Shown one piece after another: positions 42,751 to 51,469 of a DNA stretch of 64,000 nt. Source of the stretch: Opitutaceae bacterium TAV5 (lineage in GTDB: Bacteria > Verrucomicrobiota > Verrucomicrobiia > Opitutales > Opitutaceae). Positions within the stretch are counted from its first letter, which is position 1, and each line of letters opens with the position of its first letter. The notes under the pieces were generated by a model. It was not told where the DNA came from. It saw only the letters and a list, made by a program, of their open reading frames with translations, and ran no database searches. The stretch is from assembly GCA_000242935.3 (NCBI GenBank), contig CP007053.1, forward strand, positions 6,805,001-6,869,000, read 5' to 3'. Both the position numbers and the translations under genes were made by a program.

Positions 42751-45075
42751 ATGCACTGGATCGACTGGCTCATCACAATCGTCCCCATGATTCCCATCCT
42801 CTGGATGGCCATTCACTGCCGCAAATACGTGCGCGGCGTCGCCGACTACCTTGCCGCCGGGCGCGTGGCCGGACGCTACGTGATCGCCGTCGGCGACCTC
42901 ACCGCCGGCCTCGGCGTCATCACCCTCGTCGCCCTCTGCGAGCAAAAATACCAGGTCGGCTACGCCATCTCCTTCTGGGACTACATGGTGATCCCCGTCG
43001 GCATCGTCATGGGCCTCACCGGCTACTGCACCTACCGCTTCCGGGAAACCCGCTCTCTCTCGTTCGGGCAATTTATCGAGATGCGTTACAACCGCCCCTT
43101 GCGCGTCACCGCCGCCGTCATCAGGACCACCTCCGAGATGTTGACCAACGCCATCGGCCCGGCAATCGCGGCCAACTTCTTCATCTACTACATCGGCCTG
43201 CCCCACAAAATCATGATCATGGGGGTCAACATGCCCACCTTCGCGATCCTCTGCGCGATTGTGCTGGCAACGTGCCTTTGCATCCTGTGGCCGGGCGGAC
43301 GCATCGCGCTCCTCGTCACCGACGCCTTCCAGTCCATCATCTGTTACCCCATCTTCGTCATCATCGCCGGCTACATCTTCTTCAAGTTCAACTGGCACGA
43401 CGTCATCGGCCCGGTGATGATCGACCGCGTGGAGGGCGAGAGCTTTATCAGCCCCTTCGACATGCACAAGCTGCGCGACTTTAACATCTTCATGCTGGTC
43501 ACGCACCTCATCGCCTCGGTCCTCAACCGGGCGAGCTGGATCGGCAACGACACCTCCATTTGCGGACGCACCCCGCAGGAGCAAAAAATGGCCGGACTGC
43601 TCGGCCAATGGCGCAACGGCTTTTCCCAGCTCATGTGCCTGCTCATCGCCGTCATGATCATCTCGTTCATGACGCACGCCAAGTTTGCCGATTCCGCGCA
43701 CAAAGTCCGCCAGCACCTCTCGGAAAAAATCGCCGCCGAACTCGTCGAAGACCCCGCCACCCGCGCCACGCTCAACGCCAAAATCGCCGCCCTCCCCGTC
43801 CAGCGCCACGAAATCGGCAAGGACGAGCCGCTCTCGCAAAAGTACAACCTCGACACCATTTATTTCGAGACCGCCAAGAGCGTCCTCGCGCCCGACGACG
43901 CCGCCGAGAGCGAGAAAGCCGCCGGTAAATACGTTTTCCAAAAATACCGCACGCTCTTCAACCAGTTGATGCTCCCCGTCGCCTTCCGCGAAATCGTCCC
44001 CATCGGCCTCGTCGGACTGTTCTGTTTCATGATGATCGTGCTGATGCTCACGACTGACGACGGACGCCTTTTCAACGCCTCCAGCACCATCATTCAGGAC
44101 ATCGTTTTGCCCCTCGTCAAACGCCCGCTCGCCCCCAGACAACACCTCCTCGTCCTGCGCCTCGGCACCGTTGGCGTCGCCATTTTCTATATGCTGTGCT
44201 GCCTGTTCTTCGTGAACATCGACTACATCAACATGTTCATCACGATCATGTGCTCGGTGTGGCTCGGCGGCGCAGGCCCGATCATGATTTTCGGATTGTA
44301 TAGCCGCTTCGGCACGGTCACCGGCGCGTTCTGCTCGCTGATATTCGGTTCCGGCCTCTCCATCGCCGGCCTCTTCGGACAATACAACTGGGCGGAAACC
44401 ATCTACCCGTGGCTCGTCCGCAACGGCTGGGACGCCCCTGTCAACAGCTTCCTCGAAACCGTTTCCGCGCCCCTCAACCCGCTCATTGTCTGGCACCTTG
44501 GCGACGGCACCAAGTTCCCGATCAACTCCTACGAGATGTATTTCCTGGCCATGCTCGCGGGCATTCTGGGCTACGTCGGCGGCTCGCTGCTCACCCACAA
44601 AAAGGGCGGCTACAATCTCGACCGCCTCCTCCACCGCGGCATCTACGCCGTCGAAGGCGAGAAAAAGCTCAAGGAAGCGTGGACGTTCCGCAACTTCCTC
44701 GGCAAACTGGCCGGCATCACACCCGAATACACACGTGGCGACAAAGTCATCGCCTGGTCCGTGGTCGGATATGCCATTATCTATAAATTCGGCCTGTGCT
44801 TCCTCGCCGTCCTGATCTGGAACCTCATCTCGCCTTGGCCAAAGAGTTGGTGGAGCGAGTATTTTTACATCACCAACATCTGGGTGATGATCATCATCGG
44901 CATCGTCTCCACGGTCTGGTTTCTTGTTGGCGGCATCATCGACCTTCGCCGCCTCTTCCGCGACCTCGCCGCCCGCGTCGATAATCCCCTGGACAACGGC
45001 GTGGTGGAGGGCCACGTCTCCCTCGTTGACAAAGCCACCTTCGAAGCCCGCACCGGGAAAAAACAGGAAGACTGA
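42751..45075 (+). CDS. large sodium:solute symporter family protein
   Basis: 774 residues from ATG 42751, with AGGAGA about 14 bases upstream. Longer than usual SSS transporters (about 500). The N-terminal core carries DYLAAGRVAGRYVIAVGDL, GLGVITLVALCEQKYQVGYA and SFGQFIEMRYNRPLRVTAAV. A hydrophilic insert (about 325-415) precedes the second half of the bundle, and two or three extra helices with soluble segments follow. It would import an organic solute with sodium. Substrate unknown; the previous region is repeat-rich. Confidence 0.85.
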   Translation: MHWIDWLITIVPMIPILWMAIHCRKYVRGVADYLAAGRVAGRYVIAVGDLTAGLGVITLVALCEQKYQVGYAISFWDYMVIPVGIVMGLTGYCTYRFRETRSLSFGQFIEMRYNRPLRVTAAVIRTTSEMLTNAIGPAIAANFFIYYIGLPHKIMIMGVNMPTFAILCAIVLATCLCILWPGGRIALLVTDAFQSIICYPIFVIIAGYIFFKFNWHDVIGPVMIDRVEGESFISPFDMHKLRDFNIFMLVTHLIASVLNRASWIGNDTSICGRTPQEQKMAGLLGQWRNGFSQLMCLLIAVMIISFMTHAKFADSAHKVRQHLSEKIAAELVEDPATRATLNAKIAALPVQRHEIGKDEPLSQKYNLDTIYFETAKSVLAPDDAAESEKAAGKYVFQKYRTLFNQLMLPVAFREIVPIGLVGLFCFMMIVLMLTTDDGRLFNASSTIIQDIVLPLVKRPLAPRQHLLVLRLGTVGVAIFYMLCCLFFVNIDYINMFITIMCSVWLGGAGPIMIFGLYSRFGTVTGAFCSLIFGSGLSIAGLFGQYNWAETIYPWLVRNGWDAPVNSFLETVSAPLNPLIVWHLGDGTKFPINSYEMYFLAMLAGILGYVGGSLLTHKKGGYNLDRLLHRGIYAVEGEKKLKEAWTFRNFLGKLAGITPEYTRGDKVIAWSVVGYAIIYKFGLCFLAVLIWNLISPWPKSWWSEYFYITNIWVMIIIGIVSTVWFLVGGIIDLRRLFRDLAARVDNPLDNGVVEGHVSLVDKATFEARTGKKQED

Positions 45076-45128
45076 CCGGCGGCGCGCGCCGGGGGAGCAC
45101 AAAGCGGCTTCCTCCGAGGTCTTCTGGC

Positions 45129-45272
45129 TTTACACAAAGATCGCAAAGAACGCGAAGTTCCTGAAAACCAATCCTTCGCGCTCTTTGCAGCCTTCGTGTA
45201 AAAATCCGGAAGCCTCGAGGGAGGTTCGGAAAATTCGCTTCTGTTCAATTTTCAGAAGTTCCCTTGAGGCTT
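45129..45272. repeat. two adjacent palindromes between symporter and tRNA nucleotidyltransferase genes
   Basis: First: TTTACACAAAGATCGCAAAG, then AACGCGAAG, faces CTTCGCGCTCTTTGCAGCCT, then TCGTGTAAA (45129-45203). Second: AAGCCTCGAGGGA faces TCCCTTGAGGCTT (about 45212-45272). No gene is seen in 45076-45348. Confidence 0.8.
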
Positions 45273-45348
45273 TGGTATAAAGCCATGCAATCCGTGGCTA
45301 AATCCAACGCTCGGAAAAACGCATGAAATATGCAGGGTAACCGGACGT

Positions 45349-46833
45349 GTGACGATCTCCCTCCGCCAGCCTCTCTCCATCGACCTCCCGCCGCCCTTGC
45401 TCGCGGTGTTGCAGGCCCTGCGTCGCGTGCCGGGGGCAAGGCCCCGGCTGGTGGGCGGTTGCGTGCGCGATGCCCTCCTCGGGCTCCCCGCCAAGGATAT
45501 CGACATCGAGGTTTTCGGCATCGATTTTTCCACGCTTCACCGCGTGCTCGCACCGTTTGGCGCCACCGATGTGGTGGGACGCAGCTTCGGCGTGATCAAA
45601 CTCCGGCTCGGCAAGGAGGAGTACGATTTCAGCCTGCCGAGGCGGGAGTCCAAAACCGGAGCCGGCCACCGGGGTTTCCACGTCGAACCGGAACCGGGCC
45701 TGTCCGACGCCGAAGCCGCCGCCCGCCGCGATTTCACCCTCAACGCCATCGCGTGGGATCCGTTTGCCGATGCCGCCGAAGCGCTGATCGACCCCCATGA
45801 CGGCGCCCGCGATCTGGCCGCCCGCGTGCTCCGCCACACGAGCGCGGCCTTTGCCGAAGATCCGCTGCGCGTGTTGCGCGCATTCCAGTTTGCCGGCCGC
45901 TTCGATCTCACGCTGGCCCCTGAAACCGCCGCGCTCTGCCGCTCCATTGCCGGAAGTTATTCCGAACTCGCCACGGAGCGCATCTGGGGAGAATGGCAGA
46001 AGTGGGCGGAGAAATCGCAAAAACCCGCGCGCGGCCTCGCCGTGCTCGAGGAATCGGGCTGGCTCGTCCACTTCCCGGAAGTCGCCGCGCTGCGTGGCTG
46101 TCCGCAAGACCCCGGCTGGCACCCGGAAGGCGATGTGCTGACCCACACCGGTCACTGTTGCGACGCCCTGGCATCGCTGCCCGAATGGCAATCGTCTCTT
46201 CCGGTTCGCCGTCGTCTGCTCATGCTGGCCATGCTCGCCCATGATTTCGGCAAGCCCGCCACCACCGTCCGGGCCCTGCGCAAGGGGGTGGAGCGCTGGA
46301 CGAGCCCCGGCCACGAAGCGGCCGGCGTGCCGGTGACGGAAGCATTTCTGGCGCGCATCGGCGCTCCCCACGACCATGCGCCGTTTATCACGCCGCTGGT
46401 GGCCAACCATCTCGTCCATCACCACGGCGGCGGGGCGGAGGCAGGCGGCGAAGCCTCGTATTCCGATTCCCTGATCCGTCGTCTCGCCCGCCGGCTTGCT
46501 CCGGCCACCATCGAGGATCTTTGCCTGGTCATGACCGGGGACAGCCAGGGTCGGCCCCCGCGCCACACGCCGGAATCGCTCGACCTGATCAAGCGACTGC
46601 GCACGCGCGCCAGGGAGCTCGCCATCATCGACTCGGCCCCCCGCCCGCTTCTGCTCGGCCGGCACCTCATCGCAACGGGCCACAAACCCGGACCCGATTT
46701 CAAGGCCGTCCTCGATGCCGCTTACGAAGCCCAGCTGGACGGCGCTTTCACCGATGAAGCCGGCGCGCTGGAGTGGTTGCGCCAAAACCAAAGAACCCAA
46801 ACCCTCAAGCCAACCGCGAATGAACACGAATAG
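45349..46833 (+). CDS. cca: CCA tRNA nucleotidyltransferase / poly(A) polymerase-type enzyme with HD domain
   Basis: 494 residues from GTG 45349. Nucleotidyltransferase motif LVGGCVRDALLGLPAKDIDI with the two catalytic Asp, then RRDFTLNAIAWDPF and EDPLRVLRAFQFAGRFDL for the head and neck. An HD-type phosphohydrolase domain follows (MLAHDFGKP). It adds or repairs the 3'-CCA of tRNAs. The C-terminal residues KPTANEHE and the stop codon are provided by the CGCGAATGA repeat, so the original end has been altered. Confidence 0.9.
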   Translation: MTISLRQPLSIDLPPPLLAVLQALRRVPGARPRLVGGCVRDALLGLPAKDIDIEVFGIDFSTLHRVLAPFGATDVVGRSFGVIKLRLGKEEYDFSLPRRESKTGAGHRGFHVEPEPGLSDAEAAARRDFTLNAIAWDPFADAAEALIDPHDGARDLAARVLRHTSAAFAEDPLRVLRAFQFAGRFDLTLAPETAALCRSIAGSYSELATERIWGEWQKWAEKSQKPARGLAVLEESGWLVHFPEVAALRGCPQDPGWHPEGDVLTHTGHCCDALASLPEWQSSLPVRRRLLMLAMLAHDFGKPATTVRALRKGVERWTSPGHEAAGVPVTEAFLARIGAPHDHAPFITPLVANHLVHHHGGGAEAGGEASYSDSLIRRLARRLAPATIEDLCLVMTGDSQGRPPRHTPESLDLIKRLRTRARELAIIDSAPRPLLLGRHLIATGHKPGPDFKAVLDAAYEAQLDGAFTDEAGALEWLRQNQRTQTLKPTANEHE

Positions 46834-46920
46834 ACGCGAATGAAGGCAGCGGAATCATTGGTTTTATTCGCGTTCATGGCGGACTGTTGCTGCGCTCGAA
46901 ACGCGCCTGTTCGCGGTTGG
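46811..46920. repeat. CGCGAATGA-word palindrome overlapping the cca 3' end
   Basis: Left arm CAACCGCGAATGAACACGAA followed by TAGACGCGAATGA; right arm ATTCGCGTTCATGG and the end GTTCGCGGTTGG. The left arm supplies the last codons and the TAG stop of cca. Confidence 0.85.
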
Positions 46921-47003
46921 TTCGTCTGCCTTGGTTTTGAAAAATCATTCTCTTCTGTGCATGATTGCCCTCGGTGCGGATGCGTTCCGGATTCAAACCG
47001 GGA

Positions 47004-47114
47004 TGGCCACAAAAAGCACAAAATTCCCTTCTGTCCGACGGGAATCTCCCGCGCGCTTATAAGCGCGATGGAGAATTTCATCCGCAGTGTGTTTTTTCGT
47101 GTTTTTCGTGGCCA
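47004..47114. repeat. GGCCACAAAAAGCAC palindrome
   Basis: Left GGCCACAAAAAGCACAAAAT faces right GTGTTTTTTCGTGTTTTTCG, then TGGCC, with an inner GCGCGCTTATAAGCGCG hairpin. The gap 46834-47245 has no gene. Confidence 0.8.
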
Positions 47115-47245
47115 TTCTTTCTCTGCCTTCGGTTGCGGCTGAGTCGCCCCAGGCAATCCGTGGTCAAAAAAGAACCCGGTTGCGCCTCCCCTCACCTGCT
47201 GCTTGCGCGAAAACCCGGAACCCCACAAGGTGTCGGGTTTCGCTC

Positions 47246-48124
47246 ATGTCGCTATTCACCGACCGCACCTGGCTCTGGCTCGCCGCCGCGCTCTACTTCG
47301 CGGGCTTCCTGCTGGGCACCATCTCGCTCCTCCGCGAGCGCCGTCACTCGCGGGCGTTCATGTATGTGATCCTTTCGGCCGCCTGGACCGTGCAAACCTT
47401 CGGCCTCTACCTCCGCGGCCTCGCCGTCCATGGCTGCCCGCTGGGCAACACATTCGAAATCTACCAGTTCACCGCCTGGTCCGCCGCCTCGCTTTATCTC
47501 GTGATCGGCGCGACCTTCCGCCTCAGCCTGCTCGGCTACTTTTCCTCCATGCTGATGGCGACGCTCACCCTCACGTCGCTCGCCATTCCCGCCTGGGATG
47601 CGGAGCGGCGCGTGGGCATTTTCGGCGGCAACCCGTGGATCGAGTTTCACGCCGCACTCGCCCTGTTCAGCTACGGGGTGTTCGCACTGCTCGCCCTGAC
47701 TTCGCTGATGAACCTGCTCCGCAACTACAGCCTGAAGCACAAACGCCTCGGCGGCGCCTTCGCCTTCCTGCCGCCGATCACCGCGCTCGACCATATCAGC
47801 CTGCGGCTGCTCGTGGCGGGCGTCCTGCTCCTGGCCGCCTCGCTCGCAGTCGGCGCGGTTTACTGGGTGCGCGATCCGGACAGCGTCAAGGCGTTCAAGA
47901 TCCTGGGCACCGTCAGCGTATGGGCGGTTTACACCCTCGTCATGATCTTCCGGATACGCGGACGGCTCATCGCCCGGAAATTCTCGTGGGCCTGCATCCT
48001 CCTTTATCTCTGCGCGCTCGCCACGCTCTGGCTGGTCGATACCAGCCGGCAACCGGCGGGCGCCCAGGTAAACCGGGAGAACGAAATCCCGCTTCGCACC
48101 CAGGAGGCCGCCGCCCGACGATGA
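47246..48124 (+). CDS. hemX: HemX/CcsA-like membrane protein
   Basis: 292 residues from ATG 47246, eight hydrophobic segments. CcsA-family hallmarks are HGCPLGNTFEIYQFTAWSAA, FHAALALFSYGVFALLALTS and LDHISLRLLVAGVLLL, without the full WGxxWxWD haem-handling motif, which favours HemX. HemX proteins influence glutamyl-tRNA reductase level. The 4-base overlap with hemA (ATGA) supports that role. Confidence 0.82.
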   Translation: MSLFTDRTWLWLAAALYFAGFLLGTISLLRERRHSRAFMYVILSAAWTVQTFGLYLRGLAVHGCPLGNTFEIYQFTAWSAASLYLVIGATFRLSLLGYFSSMLMATLTLTSLAIPAWDAERRVGIFGGNPWIEFHAALALFSYGVFALLALTSLMNLLRNYSLKHKRLGGAFAFLPPITALDHISLRLLVAGVLLLAASLAVGAVYWVRDPDSVKAFKILGTVSVWAVYTLVMIFRIRGRLIARKFSWACILLYLCALATLWLVDTSRQPAGAQVNRENEIPLRTQEAAARR

Positions 48125-49188
48125 GCAACCCCGGCCCAACCGCCGGCGACTCCCGCGGCGACGTCCAGCTTTTCCATCTCGGAGCCAGCCACCGGCGCGC
48201 CCCGCTCGACCTGCGCGAACGCCTTGCGCTCGATGCCTCCGCGCAGGAAACCCTCCGGCTCGCCCTCGCCACGCGCACGCCCGGCCTCTCCGGGCCCGTC
48301 ATCCTCAACACCTGCAACCGGATCGAGTTCTATGGCGTGGCCTCCCCCGCCGCCATCGACGCGCTGGAAACCACCTTCTGTGAACTCCGGAACCTCCCGC
48401 GCGAGGAATTCGCGGCCATCCGCGATCTCTCCCGCGGTCCCGACGCCCTCCGCCACCTGATCGAGGTCGCCAGCGGACTCGAGTCGCAGATGCTCGGGGA
48501 AAACGAGATTTTCGGCCAGGTGAAAACCGCCTACGCCGCCGCGCAAATCGCCGGTTCCACCGGCCCCGTGCTCAACCGGGTCTTTCAAAAAACCTTTCAG
48601 GCCGCCAAGCACGTGCGCTCCAGCACTGCCATCACCGAAGGCCAGGTGAGCGTCGCCAATGTCGCGGTCGAACTCGCCCAGAACATTTTCGGGAAACTCT
48701 CCGCCTCCCGCGTGCTCCTGCTCGGCGCAGGCGATATCGGGGAAAAGACCGCCAAAGCCTTCCAGAGCCGCGGCGCCGCCTCGCTCACCGTTTGCAGCCG
48801 CACCCTCGAACGCGCCATGGAGCTCGCATCCACGCTCGATGCCACCGCCATGCCGTTCGAGCACTTCACGCATCATCTCGGCCAGTTCGACATCGCCGTG
48901 TGCTCGACCTCCGCGCCCGATGCCGTCGTCACGGCCGGAGCCGTCGCCGCCGCCATGCGCACACGCCCCGCGCAGCCGCTCTTCTTCATCGATCTCGCCC
49001 TGCCCCGCGACGTGGAACCCGCCGTCGCCGGCCTCGAAAACGTCTTCGTCTACAACCTCGACGATCTCGCCCGCATTGCGGAAAAGAACCGCGCCGCCCG
49101 CGAGGCCGAAGTCGCCCGCGCCCGCTCCCTCGCCGCGGCCCGCGCCGATGCCCTCTGGCGGCATGTCCACGCGCTGCTCACCCGCTGA
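48121..49188 (+). CDS. hemA: glutamyl-tRNA reductase
   Basis: 355 residues from ATG 48121. Catalytic Cys65 is in LNTCNRIEFYG; GASHRRAPLDLRERL, GLESQMLGENEIFGQVKTAY and the NADPH-binding VLLLGAGDIGEKTAKAF follow. It lacks most of the long C-terminal dimerisation helix of E. coli HemA (418 residues). It reduces Glu-tRNA to glutamate-1-semialdehyde, the first step of tetrapyrrole synthesis by the C5 route. Confidence 0.94.
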   Translation: MSNPGPTAGDSRGDVQLFHLGASHRRAPLDLRERLALDASAQETLRLALATRTPGLSGPVILNTCNRIEFYGVASPAAIDALETTFCELRNLPREEFAAIRDLSRGPDALRHLIEVASGLESQMLGENEIFGQVKTAYAAAQIAGSTGPVLNRVFQKTFQAAKHVRSSTAITEGQVSVANVAVELAQNIFGKLSASRVLLLGAGDIGEKTAKAFQSRGAASLTVCSRTLERAMELASTLDATAMPFEHFTHHLGQFDIAVCSTSAPDAVVTAGAVAAAMRTRPAQPLFFIDLALPRDVEPAVAGLENVFVYNLDDLARIAEKNRAAREAEVARARSLAAARADALWRHVHALLTR

Positions 49189-49280
49189 TCCCGCCGCCCG
49201 GCCTTCCTCCCCATCCTCTTCCTTGTCTCGCCCGCGCCTTCGACTATAATCCGCCCTTCCTCCATTTTCCTCCCTCCCGC

Positions 49281-50522
49281 GTGACCACCAATCTCAACAT
49301 CGCCCTTCGCTTCCTCGGCTCCCGCAAGCGCGCCATGCTGATGAGCCTCGCCGGCATCATTTTCGGCGTGGCGTTTTTCATCCTCACGCAGGCGCAGACC
49401 GCCGGTTTTGAATCCTACTTCATCAAAACCATCCTCGGCGTGAACGGCATGGTGCGCGTCGAGGACCGCGCCCAGTCCACCCTGCGCACGCTCGACGCCG
49501 ACCCCGACAGCACCTTCACCGTCACCGTCGAAGGCAGCGTGAAATACATCCCCGGCATCCAGTACCCCTCGCGCATTCTCGAGTCGTTGACCCACTTCCC
49601 CGGCATCACCGCCGCCTCTCCGGTCATCCGCGGCAACGCCACCCTGAAAGCCAATTTCCGCGAATACGACTGCAAGCCCTACGGCATCGAACTGGCGTCC
49701 TACGTCGGCGTCTCCGACATCGAAAGCCAGATCGTCGACGGCTCCCTCCAGACCTTTGCCGACAACCCCTACGGGCTCCTCCTCGGCGCCCGCATCGCCC
49801 AAAGACTCAACCTCCACTCCGGCGATGCCATCCTCCTCGAGAGCGCGCACACCCGCATGCGTTTCCGCATCTCCGCCATTTTCGAGACAGGCATCGACCA
49901 GGTGGACCGCGAACGCGTTTACCTGCACCTCTCCGCCTCGCGCAGCCTGCTCAACCGGACCAACGGAGCCTCCTTCATCCAGGTGAATCTCGACGACCCC
50001 GACCGCGCCCCCTACCTCGCCGCCCGCATGGAGAACGTCCTCTCCCACGCCGTCATGCCCTGGCAGGAACGTGAAAAAACCTGGCTCCAGGTGTTCAACG
50101 TCCTCCGCCTCTCGTCGGCGCTGACCATCTCCACCATCATCCTCATTTCCGGCATCGGCATGTTCAACACGCTCGTGATGATCGTCATCGACAAGACCCG
50201 CGAGATCGCGATCTTGCGCTCGATGGGCTACACGCGTGGCGACATCACGCAGATCTTCATGCTCCAGGGCAGCATCGTCCTCGCTCTCGGCCTCGTGCTC
50301 GGCTGGATCGCCGCCGCCGCCGGCACCTGGGGAGTTTCCCGGATCCCCGTCAACATCCGCGGCATCTTCGCGAGCGATCACCTCGTCGTGGTCTGGGACG
50401 CCTGGCACTACGTCTGGGCCAGCCTCATCGCCGCCGTTGTCGTGCTCGTTGCCAGCTATTTCCCCGCCCGCCGCGCCGCCCGCCTCGAACCCGGCACCGT
50501 CATCCGCGGCTCGGGCGACTGA
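49281..50522 (+). CDS. ABC transporter permease, LolC/FtsX family
   Basis: 413 residues from GTG 49281. One N-terminal helix (AMLMSLAGIIFGVAFFILTQ), a large periplasmic domain (about 45-265), three C-terminal helices, and the FtsX signature IVIDKTREIAILRSMGYTRGDI plus ASYFPARRAARLEPGTVIRG. It is followed after 17 bases by a LolD-like ATPase. Only one permease gene is present, so a homodimeric LolF-like or MacB-like lipoprotein/envelope transporter is likely. Confidence 0.87.
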   Translation: MTTNLNIALRFLGSRKRAMLMSLAGIIFGVAFFILTQAQTAGFESYFIKTILGVNGMVRVEDRAQSTLRTLDADPDSTFTVTVEGSVKYIPGIQYPSRILESLTHFPGITAASPVIRGNATLKANFREYDCKPYGIELASYVGVSDIESQIVDGSLQTFADNPYGLLLGARIAQRLNLHSGDAILLESAHTRMRFRISAIFETGIDQVDRERVYLHLSASRSLLNRTNGASFIQVNLDDPDRAPYLAARMENVLSHAVMPWQEREKTWLQVFNVLRLSSALTISTIILISGIGMFNTLVMIVIDKTREIAILRSMGYTRGDITQIFMLQGSIVLALGLVLGWIAAAAGTWGVSRIPVNIRGIFASDHLVVVWDAWHYVWASLIAAVVVLVASYFPARRAARLEPGTVIRGSGD

Positions 50523-50539
50523 AATCAATTAACTGCACC

Positions 50540-51220
50540 ATGCCCATCCTGACCGCTGAAAATCTCCACCGCACCCTGGGTGAAGGCGAAGCGCGCGCCC
50601 ATGCGCTGCGCGGCGTCAGCCTTGCCATCGAACCCGGCCGCACCTGCGCGATTTCCGGGCATTCCGGTTCCGGCAAGAGCACGCTGCTCTATCTCCTCGG
50701 CCTTCTCGACCTGCCGGACGAAGGCACGATCGTCGTGAACGGACGCCTCACCAGCGGACTCACCGACGCCGAACGCACCGCCCTGCGCAACGAGCACATG
50801 GGATTCGTCTTCCAGTTTCACTTCCTGCTGAAGGAATTCAGCGCGCTGGAAAACGTCATGCTTCCCATGCGCAAGCTGGGCCGGCTCGACGAGCGTACCA
50901 TGCGCGACAAGGCCGCCGGCCTCCTCGCGCGCGTCGGCCTCGCCGACAAGACCGCGCGGCTCGGCAACCAGCTCTCCGGTGGCGAACAGCAGCGAGTCGC
51001 CATCGCCCGCGCCCTCGCCAACGACCCCGTTCTCCTCCTCGCCGACGAACCCACGGGAAACCTCGACCAGCAAAACGCCGGCAAGGTTTTTGACCTGCTC
51101 GCCGAACTCACCCACACGCGAGGCAACGCGCTCGTCATGGTCAGCCACAACCCCGAACTGGCCTCCCGCTGCGACCACATCTTCCACATGAAGGACGGTC
51201 TCATCGACCGCGGAGCGTAA
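50540..51220 (+). CDS. lolD: LolD-like ABC transporter ATPase
   Basis: 226 residues with Walker A ISGHSGSGKSTLL, Q-loop FQFHFLLKEFSALENVMLPM (the LolD-type FLLxExxALENVxxP), signature LSGGEQQRVAIARAL and Walker B LLADEPTGNLD. Partner of the preceding permease. The symbol is by similarity; a MacB/DevA-type role cannot be excluded. Confidence 0.87.
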   Translation: MPILTAENLHRTLGEGEARAHALRGVSLAIEPGRTCAISGHSGSGKSTLLYLLGLLDLPDEGTIVVNGRLTSGLTDAERTALRNEHMGFVFQFHFLLKEFSALENVMLPMRKLGRLDERTMRDKAAGLLARVGLADKTARLGNQLSGGEQQRVAIARALANDPVLLLADEPTGNLDQQNAGKVFDLLAELTHTRGNALVMVSHNPELASRCDHIFHMKDGLIDRGA

Positions 51221-51241
51221 CCCTTCTGCCGCAACCCGCCC

Positions 51242-51469
51242 ATGCGCCCCCACGCCCTCCTCGCTCTCCGTCTCCTCGCCTTCACCGGGCTTCTTGTCTC
51301 ACTCTGGGCGCTGCTCGCCAACCTCGCGCAGAGCTACGACACCTTCAATCCCGCGTACGCCTCCTATTACTGGAAGCAGCAACTCCTGCGCCCCGTCCTC
51401 GGCCTCGCGCTCTCGCTGCTTGTGCTGTTCCTCGCCCGCCCCCTCTCCCGCTGGCTCTCCGGTGAATAG
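51242..51469 (+). CDS. small two-helix membrane protein
   Basis: 75 residues: two hydrophobic helices (LLALRLLAFTGLLVSLWALL and RPVLGLALSLLVLFLARPL) separated by a hydrophilic loop (QSYDTFNPAYASYYWKQQ). Starts 21 bases after lolD on the same strand, so likely in the same operon. No family recognised. Confidence 0.65.
   Translation: MRPHALLALRLLAFTGLLVSLWALLANLAQSYDTFNPAYASYYWKQQLLRPVLGLALSLLVLFLARPLSRWLSGE

Noticed and set aside
42613-45102. An 829-codon minus-strand ORF opposite the symporter
   Set aside because: Charged, His/Asp-rich shadow of a membrane-protein gene, with no start signals or domains.
47246-48124. Calling the membrane protein before hemA a cytochrome c synthase (CcsA)
   Set aside because: The WGxxWxWD haem-handling motif is not present, and overlap with hemA favours HemX.
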